This document shows, one piece after another, positions 1 through 11,465 of a DNA stretch of 64,000 nucleotides. Source of the DNA: Albugo candida (taxonomy: Eukaryota > Oomycota > Peronosporomycetes > Albuginales > Albuginaceae); contig CAJNAR010000025.1 in assembly GCA_905220665.1 (NCBI GenBank), positions 62,001-126,000 of the forward strand, written 5' to 3'. Position numbers and translations under genes: made by a program. The notes under the pieces were generated by a model. That model was not told the origin of the DNA, ran no database searches, and saw only the letters and a program-made list of their open reading frames with translations. Each line of letters starts with the position of its first letter. Within the stretch, counting starts at the first letter, position 1.

Positions 1-499
1 CGATCGAGTATGTTACCAAAGACATGTGGCACCGTAACATCGAACCCGAGGGATACTATCGACAATTTCAGGGATCACGGGGGGTGTAATGGGCTCTCTC
101 TGTATCCCAGATACCTACTATGCTGATCCATTCGAAACAAATACAAGAAAAAATAATAGATCTGAATCCATTTTCCCTTGAGTCAGGAGAGAAACCGTTT
201 CTTAACTCACTCAAGTATGATCGAGATGGCGTTAGCGATCAAGCACATGCAAAGTAGTTTCTCTTCAGGCATGATGAACTACCGGCTACACTTCGTCAGC
301 TTGATTCGTAAATGTTTAGCGAGCATCTAGAGATAGCGTTCGATAATCAGCTCGAAAGAGTTGTCTTACTCCAACACAACGTCACTTGGCAATCTCCTTG
401 TTAAACAAGCAAGGCTCACGATGTGATCCTGGCATCTATATATCTTACTTCTTTGTGGCGATGTGAAAGTACTTTCCAAAGTACTGGCGCTTCGATAAT
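1..499. other. Gene-free left edge
   Basis: No coding region can be supported here. Only short frames full of stops are present and no RNA gene is apparent. It lies directly upstream of a decayed LINE fragment and may be an older, unrecognisable part of the same element. Confidence 0.4.
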
Positions 500-1350
500 A
501 AACGGTTTTGCCGAACTTGATCGACTAAGCTCAAAAGGCACATGTGCGAGTACGGTTGATGCATCATCACAGTCGACATCTCACGACATACAAGACTTGG
601 TCATTGTGGGAAGAAGCGTATGCGTCATTTCTCGACTTCAAGAAAGCTTACCATCGTGCCAATTGGAAGTGCATGTATTTCGTTTTGAAAAATTGGGCGT
701 TGGAAAAAGCTCATCGCTGGGTGAAAATTTTGCACACTGACACGAAGGCACCGGAAATATCACACCTTCCATTACACCAGAACGTGTAGTCAAACGTTAC
801 TGGTGCTGATCACGATCGAGCCCTTCGGAATTTATTTCGCCAACATGAACAACGACACGTAAGGTAGATCAATGGCAACTGCACTTTTTTGTGCAGACGA
901 TTCGACATAGAAAGACCACCTGGTTTTTTGCGCAATTTGAACTCGTCCGAGTCTATTGCAATGGATCTGTTACGAAGTTCCCCTCAAGCATATCATTCCT
1001 GCTTTCGATGATTCAAACTATGCCGTGTCCTCGTATTCACAATTTGACCATATTGGCTCCAGAGAATTCGGTCTAGTATCCGGGTATTACTTTTTGTAGA
1101 AACTGACTCATTCATGATTGCGGATTGATCATGGTTTTGGTGTATGGTTTCGACGTGCGCGAACTGTCCTTGGTCGACTACGCGTGGTCACAAGAGATGC
1201 TATTTTTATGTTCGTGGCTTAACATTATGCACGTTGACATACTAGCAGAGCCTTATCGACAGCGGTGGTCGATGTTCAATCGTTTGTGTTTGTCCGGGAA
1301 CATAAAAAAAGATTCAGAACACGTTCACCTGATCAGCAAAGAGGTTTCAT
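500..1350 (+). mobile_element. Decayed L1-like LINE, reverse transcriptase fragment
   Basis: Three reading frames broken by frameshifts and stops carry successive motifs of a non-LTR (L1/Tx1-type) reverse transcriptase in the right order. Around 630-760 the frame reads FLDFKKAYHRANW followed by RWVKILHTDTKAP, matching RT block 1 and the segment after it. Around 800-910 a second frame reads LITIEPFG and, 20 codons later, ATALFCADDST, the block with the catalytic ADD. Around 950-1010 a third frame gives VYCNGS...SFLLS, like the 'YC..SGAKLN..KS' segment after the palm. Further weak similarity may run to about 1340. No endonuclease part, poly(A) tail or target-site duplication was seen. It is a dead copy that cannot make protein. 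Confidence 0.8.
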
Positions 1351-2439
1351 AATTTCGTCAATAGGACGCTGGGCTGTTTTGTTGGATTGACTGAAACTAC
1401 AACGCATTTAATTCCTCCTACAGTTCACAGCCGATGCGTCGATCAATTTTCCTCTCGTTTACTCTGAAGAGCAGTAAAATCAGACAATTAGAGCTATGTG
1501 GGGGCTTAGGTCTCCCTAAGTACACTCCTACATGACTGAGGAATGAGTGTGCTCTGCTTTGTCCTTTCTGCCTGATGCAAGAAATTTTTAGAGAGCAATG
1601 TCAGACAGTTTTATCTTACGAGCGTGCTGCTTATATTTTGGTCGTCGTCAAAAATGTCTCCTATCATCGTATTGCGCAAGGGCTCACTGGCGCTTTACAG
1701 TTTCATAGTGCACACACCATTTCTTTTGCATAGAATTAGGATCAAGCGTGGCTAAATCCGATCACTTCCTGTCAAAATCTTCATTTATGATGTAAACAGC
1801 GCCACTAAGTAGCGTTGGATACCACGAAGTAACCTTTTTAATCTTCTTAAGCCTTCATACCATTAAAGTGCACCGCTGTTTGACATTGAGACGGCAGAGC
1901 AACAATAAAGCTTCTACCTGCTTATTGATCCTCATCTAAAACCATTTTAGGACCTCAACGAGCTAATAGCAACTTTTTACACTTGCATGTTACACCTATC
2001 TGACGGGTTCGGTGTTTACAATATCTCTTTTTGAAAAATTAACTATTGCATCTGCTAGGATCGTAGCTTTCCCCAAGCAATAGATGTTTTTAAATATTAG
2101 TCCCTGCTTTGTCGTGTGCAGTTATATACTCACTACGTTGATAATTTTTCGCTTTAATCTGCGGGGAAGTTTCAGCTCCGGTATACACGGACACACTGAT
2201 TCGAAATGACCAGATAATTAGGAATCTTGAATGCATTTCAAGAGGCTAGATGGATGTTACATGCACAAATGGTTGACGTTTGTGCGATAAGAATTCTTTT
2301 CGACGTCAACTTCGTCGCTCTCCTGAGTCTTCCGTATCCAAATTCTAAAGGCTTTGTAACCCTAGATCGTCAATCTTATAAGGCTCGGGATCAATAGTAC
2401 ATGAGTAAAACGGATAATATCGAGATAATTTGCCTGTAA
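1351..2439. other. Gene-free stretch, unassigned
   Basis: No sustained open frame is present. Near 1550-1610 one frame reads CPFCLMQEIFREQC, faintly like the C-terminal zinc knuckle of LINE ORF2 proteins, so part of this stretch may be the 3' end of the neighbouring LINE. The rest is not recognisable. Confidence 0.3.
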
Positions 2440-2970
2440 ATTGATCACCGCCTTGGAATAGGAGAATCATTTCGCGATACATGGCGTCATTTTTCTATCG
2501 CATCTGACTAGGTAAATGCTGTATACCGTGCGTGTTGACCTTCCTTTGCTCAAACGCACATTCAAATCCTTTCGTAGATGTTTACTCTTCGTATAAACGA
2601 AATCAAGTGGAAGCTCTGATGTACATTCCAACATGAAGCGTTTTCAAAGGTATTATTTCAATGTCAGAAACCGTCGGTATACATGTAAAAAAACGGATGC
2701 CTGGATGGATGGATCCTAGATTGCTCACCTTAACGAGCTATGCACCCATTTCGGTCGTAACGTATTCAACAACGCCCAATGAACCGTTGCATCGGTCATG
2801 ATGGGATATTGTTCCGATCCATTAGCAATAAATGATAATAATTCGAGAATCAAGATAGTCCAAGCTGCTACGAGTTCGTGTGAATCGTAAGATTGCTAGG
2901 ACAATCTTGTCATCGATTTCATCGGTATTGACGGGATTCTTACCATCAGCCGTTAGGTCTCAAGTATGGT
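2440..2970 (+). mobile_element. Decayed Ty1/copia remnant, copy A (RT end and RNase H)
   Basis: This stretch is a diverged relative of bases about 13650-14130. Matching landmarks in order are 'atacatggcgtca' against 'atacatggcatca', 'gaagctctg.tgtac.tt', 'agcgttttgataac/caaagg', 'cggtcatgatgg' and 'attgctaggacaat' against 'atcgccagggcaac'. One frame reads VEALMYIPT, like the copia 'VGALMYLAT' block, followed by IGHDG and IARTILSSIS. The corresponding positions in the second copy match the copia RNase H blocks 'LIGY.DADWA..DDRKST' and 'VALSS.EAEY'. Many stops and indels interrupt it. No LTRs were seen. Confidence 0.45.
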
Positions 2971-4627
2971 GAGATCTGCCAAACAGCTCAGCTGAAAAAA
3001 TACAAAGTTTATACCCTTTTTGCACTCATAAGGATGCGTGATGTACAAGTACTCTTAAGGGCTTCGACAAACTGAACTTCGACAGCGTACCATAACCAGC
3101 CTCTTTTTAGCTCCGAGGGTTGCACAGATATGCATTAGCATTACCAGTCTTGTGACAGCCTTATGAAACAATGTAAATCGGCAGCAAAGTTGTCAGTGGA
3201 AACATTTCCGGTCTGATTCTGTTACTTTTGTTCATCAATTTTACGGCTATCTCTCTGTGGTCCTTCTAGATACACTTTTGGGTGATATTCAAGCTTCGGT
3301 TTATGCGCTTCTCCGAGGCTGGCGACCTCATATTGCTCAGATCTGACCATACATAGTGAAGATTGAGGGGCAGGCATGATGCTACAGGATGAGACATGGC
3401 ATACCATCTCTGTTTCCTTGATACCTAAATTCCATCACATTGTCACCAATTTCTTCCTCCCAACCTATGGGCGCTAGGAATAGCTTCCACACACAATTAG
3501 ACAAATCGGCTTTCTTGCTTTCTTTATTGGTTTGTCTGGCGTCTAGCAGAAGCCACCTTCATTTAGGAATAAAGGCTACATTTTTCGTGTAGCACATTCG
3601 AGAAGTGTCAAACATTTGAGTTCGTGGGCATACAGTCTTACTTGTAGCATTCCTCATGACTTTGGCTTATTACCCTTATGCAAGCATCTAGAAGCACATA
3701 CATAGCTAGCTACCCAGGTACAAACACCTTGCAAAGAATACAGTCGCGTTCCTCTTTGATCATTAGACTACACACAAAAAGTGCTATCACAACTGAGATC
3801 CATGCAAACGTGTATTTCTTGCTAGGTAGGATTTTGATCGAGTACGTTTTCCAATTGACACGTGTCACAAAAACGATCACGAAGTAGTCAATTGAGAATA
3901 TTCATGCGCTCATCACTTCCTGAATCACGCTAAGCTGGATAGCAATTGTGCTGACCTTGGGGTCTCTTCGAGCGTGCAATTTAGCTTCTAGCAAAGTCTC
4001 TCTGCAGAGAAAGCAAATTGAGAGGCACTTCTCTGGAGATAAATGAATTGATTTGATTTACCAGCGCCATAGTTGTAGGGGGAAAAATCATGCAGTGGCA
4101 ACCTCAAGATCTTGGACGGGATTATAGCCGTCATGATTCGACAAATCCCAATGCAGCCAATGGGTCAACCTGAGAAGATCGATACGACCGATGTCTCCAG
4201 AGCTCCGAGACGAAGGATCACAAACTTCATTACTGACGCTCTTTACGATAAGTCTGCATAGTGTGTTTCATGTCGCGATAGCCACATCTATACACATTTA
4301 CAGCAATGAGTAGTTGTTATGGGTTTCCTTCCGTACAAAAGGCCACTTTGTAAAGCTGGCACTGCATAAAGGCAATTGCAAGCCGTACCAAATACATTAC
4401 TCCTAAGGCTTCCCATGCACCGCCTCGTATATCAATACAATCTTATTATTTCACATACGCAGCGCTTTTTATTTACAGAGTTTCGCATGCAGCCATGTAA
4501 ATCACTGTCGTGCGGGTTCAACCTTAACAGTGAGTTTTCGATACAATCGCACATGCAATGCTGCATCCAAATCGAAACCAGTTATAACTGATACAAAATC
4601 CTGTTATTTTCTCCTGGCGACGATCAA
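2971..4627. other. Gene-free stretch upstream of CPSF1
   Basis: Only short frames without recognisable content occur (the longest about 70 codons). I see no tRNA, no tandem repeat and no clear promoter element. The CPSF1 promoter should lie at its right end. Confidence 0.4.
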
Positions 4628-7600
4628 ATGGGGCAACACTTTTTGTATCACTCCGACCTGATACCCGCGACCGCAGTGCATCATGCAGTGTATGCGAATT
4701 TCACAAATGACATCCAGCCCGACCTTATTCTCTGTGGTCCGAACTGGTTGAAAGTCTACCGAATCGAACCGTATACTGCAGAATCTCAACATGAAGGACA
4801 ATCGTGTAGACAGAGCTGTTCAGCGGAGGAAGATCAGATTCCGCCACAAAATGGAAACATCTTTCATCTAATGGATTCGTTTTCACTTGCGGGCGTTGCA
4901 GAGAGTTTACATACTCTTACTTTCGATCTTTCATTATTAAAGCCAGTAAGTCTCGCTGATTGTCCGCGTAAAGAAAGAAAGAGACGTAAAAAGCAAGCGG
5001 AGGAGAGTAATTATCCAGATGCAAGGTCCGATGCAAATCAGGGTATCTCAATACAAAGCCCCACGAGCATCAAAAGCGGAAAACATGTGCTTCTTCTTAC
5101 ATTTGCTCTATATAAATGGGTTATGATAGGTTATGACCGTAAGACAAATTCATTGGTGACGCTTGGTCTCTTTACTTTCGAGGAGAATGCAGTCGGATTC
5201 GGTGCAACTTTGCAAGGTGAAAAAGAGGGTCGTGAGCAGCTTCTTGGATCAAGTGTGCGGCCTCTTGTGCGGATCGACACTCAAGTTCGATGTGGAGCAA
5301 TGTTAGTGTACTTGGATCAAATAGTGATTGTTCCTTTTCGAGATAGTAGAGTAATGGATCTGGCATTTCTATCTGAAGATGAAGAGGACGAGCAGTATGC
5401 AAGCAGTGAAGGCAAATATAAAAGGATTGAAAAGAACATTGGAGCTGATGCGAGTGCATACAGCAACGACAATACTTCTCCTTGTGAAAGCGCAACTACC
5501 GATGTCGAAGACGATGAAGACGATTTACCCGACAGGCGAAATGCATACTCCAAAGATTTCAAAAGTGAGCGCCAAAAAAGCACAAAACAGGAACGAAATG
5601 GCGTATCTGATAAGCTCGAATTTTCTTTGGATAAAAGCGTCAAATTGGGAATAAAACGGAGTAATCACGGAGGAAGTAATGTACAACGCGGATCCTCGGC
5701 CGACTCAGGATCGTTGCTGGTTCCAGGTGGCATGAAAGATCTTCCATACAACCTGACTGGACGTGAGTTTTTGCTGAGATTACGCGAACTGGACATCAAA
5801 GGCCGTGTGGCCGATTTCGCATTTTTGGAAGGGTACTTGGAACCCACACTGATGATTCTGCATGAAGAGAATGACCGGATCGCAAGTTCCGGAAGGTTTG
5901 CTATTGGATATGACACAATGTGTTTGACAGTTTTGTCAATTACACTCAATAGCCGACTTCATCCTGTCATCTGGTGCGTTAAAAATCTCCCCGCGGATTG
6001 TTTCCGAATAATACCCTGCAAGGTACCAATTGGTGGTGCACTGCTCTTATCTACAAACGCCATCTTATATTTCAATCAGACACAATTTTATGGAATCAAA
6101 CTCAATGTCTTTGCGGATAAAACAGTCAATCAGTCTTTGTTTCCATGTCAAGATGCGACTTATGAGGTTCTCGAGCCTCTACCTGATGAAGCTGGTTCTG
6201 CTGCACAAGCTTGTCTGGCATTTGTTGAGAAACCATTGAGCATTTTGCTTTATGACTGCCACTACGATTACTTGGGCTCTGGGGATATACTGCTGTCATT
6301 ACCAGATGACACGTTGTATGTACTGAAAATGCCTCAAACATCCAGCAGAGTTCTCAGCGCGGAAGAGTATAATCATACTGGGAGGTTCATCCTGCGCAAA
6401 GTGGCATCCCCGGCGTCGACCGCATCTTGCGTATTGGTCAATCGCGACAATGATAGAATTTTTATTGGATCTCGATGTGGAGATTCTGTTTTGTACAAAA
6501 TCCATCGTCAGACAATCAATAAGAGGAAAACGCTTCTTGGCACTGTTGTTATGAGTGATGGCTCAATCAGTCAATATTCTAATGTTGAAAAGGAAGATAC
6601 CGACATGGAAGCAGTCCTGGAGGAGAAACTTTTAGCGCTTGGGTCTCAGATGGCATTGGATGCAGCTGATGAAGACGATGCCTTCTTGTACGGCCCAACA
6701 TTGTCACAAGAACCGACTAGCGGTGCACTTCCCAGCACAGACTGCTTTTCGTATGAATCAATGAAAGAGGACGACCACAGTCTTCATCTACAAGCAGTCG
6801 ATTATATTCCGGGTATTGGACAAATTACATCGATGGATCTTGGAGTTCAGTCGAATGCGGACTCGAACGAACAGCACGAGGAACTGGTAGTGAGCGGAGG
6901 AAGTTCCAAAGATGGCTCGATTTCTGTAATTCACCATGGACTGAGACCAATTGTCAGTACTGCCGCCGAATTGAGTGGTTGTCGTGCTATGTGGACTGTC
7001 GTCGGCATGAACACTGATGTGCATGATTCTGAAGCCACGAGGCGCTATGATTCATATCTTATTTTGAGTGTGGCACAGCGCACAATGATACTTCGTACTG
7101 GAGAAGAGATGGAACCTTTAGAGAATGATAGTGGCTTCTATACTTGCGGTCCGACTTTATGTGCGACGAATTTATTCTCTCAAAGGCGAATCGTTCAGGT
7201 GTATAAGCAGGGAGTACGAGTCATGCAGCAAGCACCTATTCCAACATCGGAGACCAAAGAAAGTGATGAAGAAGCACGAAACGAACCCCTTTGTCGACTA
7301 GTTTGCACACAAGAAATACCATTTGCGGGAGAAATTGAGTCTGGTGGGATGAACATCGACACCACAAACGTCGGGATAGTATCAGTCGACACCATTGATC
7401 CGTATATCCTTTTGTTACTGACAGATGGAAGCATTCGCTTACTTGAAGGCGACGCAGATCTCGAGTTAACAGTCTTGGAACCAACAGTGTCTTACGACGA
7501 TTGTAATCCACTTGGAGTCCGTCATACAAAGGACGACAACAAGCACGCAATAGGCATCAGTGCGGCATGTTTATTCTGCGATTGGGCCGGAATGTTTGAT

Positions 7601-10363
7601 GAGGATACTTGGCACGTGGAAGACAGCGATGAACAGAGTCCTGCTCATACTCCACAAAAGGAGGGGGAAGATTCGCATTATTTCGAGGTCAAAGATGACA
7701 CAGATGGTGGAACTGAAGAAGAAGATGACGAAATGGCTGAATTGTATCAAACTAAAACAGAGAATCTTCCCAATTGTGAATCCGTATCGTACGAAAAAGA
7801 GTCCAAAACATTGCACGGAGGTAAAAGTCTTTCCATTCCATTACGCAAACAGCAAGACGCGAAATTAATGTGTGGTTTATGCTACGGAGACGGATCACTG
7901 CACATCTATTCCGTCCCCGACTTTACAAAAATGGGAATTTTTCCTTATGTGACATTTGCTCCGAAATTCCTCGTGAATACAATGGCAACTGAATATCAAC
8001 GCAACTTTGATGGGTATAGTGCTAAAGCACGACATCAAATATCGAGTAATGGCCCGCGACTCGGCTTTAGTTCTTTACCCGCTGAATCAAATGAGGGACG
8101 TATCCGCAAAGCTCATGCGATCAACTCACCCGTTGCCGATATCGCGATCCATCGCATTGGGCCCTCCGAAGGCCAGCATAATTCTCAGCTGTTCTCGCAA
8201 ATGGTGCTACTGGTATTTCTTGCTAATGGCGATCTCATCATGTACAAGGTCTTCCCATTTTCTGCAAACACGCGAGATAGTACCCGATGCTCCTTTCATT
8301 TTGTTCGTGTCAATGAGAATCTTATCACAAGACCAAACTTACCCGTGAAGGCAATCAAAGATCATGGGAACGTTGGAACACATGATGAGAACTCTCTTGG
8401 ATCCACTGAAGCGAGTACGAGTGCAATCATAGCAAAGCTACGCGCTAATTTCCGATATCCTATGTTGACTCGATTTTTCAATGTGAACAATAACAGCGGC
8501 GTGTTTTTTCGTGGTGCTTATCCCGTTTGGATTCTACCGAATCAAGGTCAACCCGTCTTTGTTCCGTTCAACATCGCATCCGTCCCAAGTGACCAGACTC
8601 GATCGAGCAGATTCAAGGTACCGGTGCTGAGCTTTACACCATTTCATCATTGGAATTGTCCCAATGGTTTCGTATACTTTCATTCGTCTGGGTCTCTGCG
8701 TGTCTGTGAGCTCCCGAGCTCTCAAAACTTCACATTGCTACCCTCTGGTAATGGATTCGTGCTTCAAAAGGTTCGATTTGGTGCCACGATCCATCATCTA
8801 TTATATCTGGGAAGACATGGACCTGGAGGCGTGGCAGAAGCTCTGAAATCTCCGACTTTTGCAATGGTACTAAGCCGCAAAGTGACATTAAGCGAAGCAG
8901 AACAAGCGTACTGGAGCGAAAACAATGACGAAAATACGGGCGATGATATGTATCAAAATGGAGGAGGAAAAGACATCGAGGAAGGTGATGATCCCAATGC
9001 TGAAGCTTTGTTGAACAGTAATGTGATGGCGCCGACCGCCGAAAAGTTTCCAGACCTGGATGTGAATGAGATGCCATTGACAGAAGAGGATGCTTATGAG
9101 CTACGAGTTGTCCAATTGGACGAGTATGGCGATTGGGCCGGTCAAGGTGTCTTTCGCGCGTACTTTGAGCGACATGAAGTCGTTTTGAGCGTCAAAATCC
9201 TCTATCTACACGACGCGTCGCTTTTGAAGAAGAATGTGGACTCCACAACGGATGAGTATCATCGACGTAATGTTGAGACGGATACAAGTGCGAATGAAGA
9301 AGCTGAGTGGAATCGTCGCAAACGCCCGTACATTGTCATTGGCACCGGATATGTCGGACCAAATGGCGAAGATGCCAGTGGAAAAGGCCGCTTACTGCTG
9401 TATGAATTGGACTATGCACAATACGTGGATAAGGACGGAACAACCAGTTCGAAATTACCCAAATTGCGCTTAACCTTCATCAAGGAGCATCATCAAGGAG
9501 CGGTGACTTCCGTTATTCAATTGGGAATGTATGTGCTCGCGTCTGTGGGCTCGAAAATGATTGTGTATGAATTCAAATCGGACCAATTGATTGGGTGTGC
9601 TTTCTACGACGCGCAAATGTTTATCACAAGTCTGAGCGTATTGAGGAAAGAGTATGTCATGTACAGCGACGTGTACAAGAGCGTGTCTTTGTTACGATGG
9701 CGACAGAAAGATAGACAGCTCCTTTTACTCGCAAAGGATTATGAGCCTCTTGCTGTGACTACAGCGGAATTCAATATACTTGACACTCGACTGGCGCTAG
9801 TTGCAGCGGATGTGGAGGAGAATTTGCATGTTTTACAATACGCTCCACACGACATCGAATCGAGAGGAGGTCAGCGTCTACTTCGAACAAGCGACTTTCA
9901 CGTTGGTGTTCAGATATCATCGATTTTCCGCAAATTGGTATATTCAAATGCATCTCATCAGCAATTCATTTCGACAAAATCACGATGCTTTGGGAACATG
10001 TATTTGAATGTACTTGGCAGTTCGGAGGGAGGCATCGCAGCACTAATCCCTGTTTCAGAACGTGTATTTCGTCGACTATTCACATTACAGAACGTGATGA
10101 TCTCAGCATTACCACAAAATTGCGCTCTGAATCCAAGAGAATTCCGCGTGATGAAGGCCAACGGACGTGTGCGAAGCGGTCGACCTGACGCGTGGTGCAA
10201 ACAGAAATGGAAAAAAGGGTTTTTGGACGGCCAGGTGTTATGTCGTTTCTTGCATTTGGATTATGTCGCTCAGAAAGAGCTCGCACGATGCATCGGTACA
10301 AATCCCGAGATCATCATTCAGAATCTGTCGGAATTGCAGCGGAACACAATGTCATTTCTCTGA
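4628..10363 (+). CDS. CPSF1: Cleavage and polyadenylation specificity factor subunit 1 (CPSF160)
   Basis: The protein is the large scaffold of the pre-mRNA 3'-end processing complex, which in the nucleus helps hold WDR33 and CPSF30 on the AAUAAA signal. It is one uninterrupted frame of 1911 codons, against about 1440 residues in human CPSF1. The N-terminus (YANFTNDIQPDLILCGPNWL) resembles the first beta-propeller strand of the family. The C-terminus carries the CPSF_A domain, with the typical LVAADVEENLHVLQY and GGQRLLRTSDFHVG strings near residues 1720-1755. The additional length is mostly acidic, Lys-rich linkers, for example near residues 255-340 and 1000-1060. The ATG chosen is the first in the frame and begins the conserved region. 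No intron is needed. It is transcribed away from a gene-poor flank. The family assignment is secure. Confidence 0.93.
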   Translation: MGQHFLYHSDLIPATAVHHAVYANFTNDIQPDLILCGPNWLKVYRIEPYTAESQHEGQSCRQSCSAEEDQIPPQNGNIFHLMDSFSLAGVAESLHTLTFDLSLLKPVSLADCPRKERKRRKKQAEESNYPDARSDANQGISIQSPTSIKSGKHVLLLTFALYKWVMIGYDRKTNSLVTLGLFTFEENAVGFGATLQGEKEGREQLLGSSVRPLVRIDTQVRCGAMLVYLDQIVIVPFRDSRVMDLAFLSEDEEDEQYASSEGKYKRIEKNIGADASAYSNDNTSPCESATTDVEDDEDDLPDRRNAYSKDFKSERQKSTKQERNGVSDKLEFSLDKSVKLGIKRSNHGGSNVQRGSSADSGSLLVPGGMKDLPYNLTGREFLLRLRELDIKGRVADFAFLEGYLEPTLMILHEENDRIASSGRFAIGYDTMCLTVLSITLNSRLHPVIWCVKNLPADCFRIIPCKVPIGGALLLSTNAILYFNQTQFYGIKLNVFADKTVNQSLFPCQDATYEVLEPLPDEAGSAAQACLAFVEKPLSILLYDCHYDYLGSGDILLSLPDDTLYVLKMPQTSSRVLSAEEYNHTGRFILRKVASPASTASCVLVNRDNDRIFIGSRCGDSVLYKIHRQTINKRKTLLGTVVMSDGSISQYSNVEKEDTDMEAVLEEKLLALGSQMALDAADEDDAFLYGPTLSQEPTSGALPSTDCFSYESMKEDDHSLHLQAVDYIPGIGQITSMDLGVQSNADSNEQHEELVVSGGSSKDGSISVIHHGLRPIVSTAAELSGCRAMWTVVGMNTDVHDSEATRRYDSYLILSVAQRTMILRTGEEMEPLENDSGFYTCGPTLCATNLFSQRRIVQVYKQGVRVMQQAPIPTSETKESDEEARNEPLCRLVCTQEIPFAGEIESGGMNIDTTNVGIVSVDTIDPYILLLLTDGSIRLLEGDADLELTVLEPTVSYDDCNPLGVRHTKDDNKHAIGISAACLFCDWAGMFDEDTWHVEDSDEQSPAHTPQKEGEDSHYFEVKDDTDGGTEEEDDEMAELYQTKTENLPNCESVSYEKESKTLHGGKSLSIPLRKQQDAKLMCGLCYGDGSLHIYSVPDFTKMGIFPYVTFAPKFLVNTMATEYQRNFDGYSAKARHQISSNGPRLGFSSLPAESNEGRIRKAHAINSPVADIAIHRIGPSEGQHNSQLFSQMVLLVFLANGDLIMYKVFPFSANTRDSTRCSFHFVRVNENLITRPNLPVKAIKDHGNVGTHDENSLGSTEASTSAIIAKLRANFRYPMLTRFFNVNNNSGVFFRGAYPVWILPNQGQPVFVPFNIASVPSDQTRSSRFKVPVLSFTPFHHWNCPNGFVYFHSSGSLRVCELPSSQNFTLLPSGNGFVLQKVRFGATIHHLLYLGRHGPGGVAEALKSPTFAMVLSRKVTLSEAEQAYWSENNDENTGDDMYQNGGGKDIEEGDDPNAEALLNSNVMAPTAEKFPDLDVNEMPLTEEDAYELRVVQLDEYGDWAGQGVFRAYFERHEVVLSVKILYLHDASLLKKNVDSTTDEYHRRNVETDTSANEEAEWNRRKRPYIVIGTGYVGPNGEDASGKGRLLLYELDYAQYVDKDGTTSSKLPKLRLTFIKEHHQGAVTSVIQLGMYVLASVGSKMIVYEFKSDQLIGCAFYDAQMFITSLSVLRKEYVMYSDVYKSVSLLRWRQKDRQLLLLAKDYEPLAVTTAEFNILDTRLALVAADVEENLHVLQYAPHDIESRGGQRLLRTSDFHVGVQISSIFRKLVYSNASHQQFISTKSRCFGNMYLNVLGSSEGGIAALIPVSERVFRRLFTLQNVMISALPQNCALNPREFRVMKANGRVRSGRPDAWCKQKWKKGFLDGQVLCRFLHLDYVAQKELARCIGTNPEIIIQNLSELQRNTMSFL

Positions 10364-11465
10364 GATCGTTGTGCAGTGAATAATATGAACGGTGCTCTCA
10401 CGACATTTTAAGACGCTGAATAGGAGATGTGTTGTTCCCTTGTAAGCGGTAATTGCAGAGTTGTATGCAACGCATTCGCACTATGACCACTTGACGCCGT
10501 CATAGCTGTGTTGTATTCCACAGAGTGTTGCGGTGTGGGCATTGTTTGTACAGAGAATTGACTGTTGACAGAGGAACGAATGGCTCGAAATGGTGGACGC
10601 TGTGTGGATACTAAAGCGTATGCGATCACTTTGCAATAGCTATCCGGTACGATCAGCATACACGCTGGTGCAAGTGCTTGTAATGTATACGGAATTGCTG
10701 CTGGTATATGTCGTATACAGTCATGAGCGTGCAGTAGTAGAGATGTCTTCAACACGCAAGAAAGACAGTCATGGATATAGTTCTACCACGATGTGACCAT
10801 CAAGCATTTCGGATCTTTCCAGAACATGATTCTACCTCCAGTCTTCTTTTGCTTGTATGCCCCCGATGACCAAGTAATGCAACTGGCCACATAGCAATGC
10901 CACCGCCTTATCCAGGTTACGATCAGTTAGCCAAGCCAAGTTTACCCATCACAACTCCGAGTCAGTGTGCTTCTCCAAACAAGGTGTTTCTGTCTTTGTC
11001 GCGTTTTTCTTCCACAAATCCTTCGTCAAGCAATCCAGATGACAACTTCATCCATAGCTTGGTTGACTCTCTTGTTTAGTAAAAAAAGGTACGTCCAAAC
11101 CTATCCTTCTGAAAATCTAGAAAGAGATCTTGCAGCGATATGTCGAAGGGATCTCGTACGTTAAATACGTGCGTAATCGGTTCCTCACTAGATACGTAAA
11201 CGGTACCAAACCCATCTCACGGACCACTTTTCAGTTGGAATAATATCTGACGTCAACTTCACGGGAATGTTACGCAAGAATCAGACCACGTCAGTTCAAC
11301 GGATACAAAATTTCGCTGTCGATCGTTATCCAACAATCTCTTGCACCTTAGCCCAGTCCGCTTTCGATCAACGGATCGCTAAAATCACTCGTTGAATATT
11401 TTTATCCCGCTTTTGCATTTTATCGTTTAGTAGAGCCGACACATTCACTATTCGTTCCGAGTGCT
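10364..11465. other. Intergenic stretch, no supported gene
   Basis: Short frames exist on both strands, including a Pro/Ser-rich frame of 60 codons from the ATG at 10897 and a frame of about 115 codons on the minus strand that opens at a GTG. None shows a family motif or convincing splice partners. The CPSF1 3' UTR is at the left end and the promoter of the next gene at the right. Confidence 0.35.

Noticed and set aside
5317..5643. Minus-strand frame of 108 codons rich in Ser inside CPSF1
   Set aside because: Ser-rich reading is the antisense of acidic Asp/Glu codons in CPSF1; a shadow frame.
10408..10755. Minus-strand frame of 115 codons after CPSF1
   Set aside because: It opens at GTG, has no family motif and overlaps the expected CPSF1 3' UTR.
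10874..10935. Resemblance of 'caatgccaccgccttatcc' to 'caatgccaccgcattatc' in PIG-X exon 2 (near 14792)
   Set aside because: The match is under 25 bp with no extension on either side, so chance is the simplest explanation.
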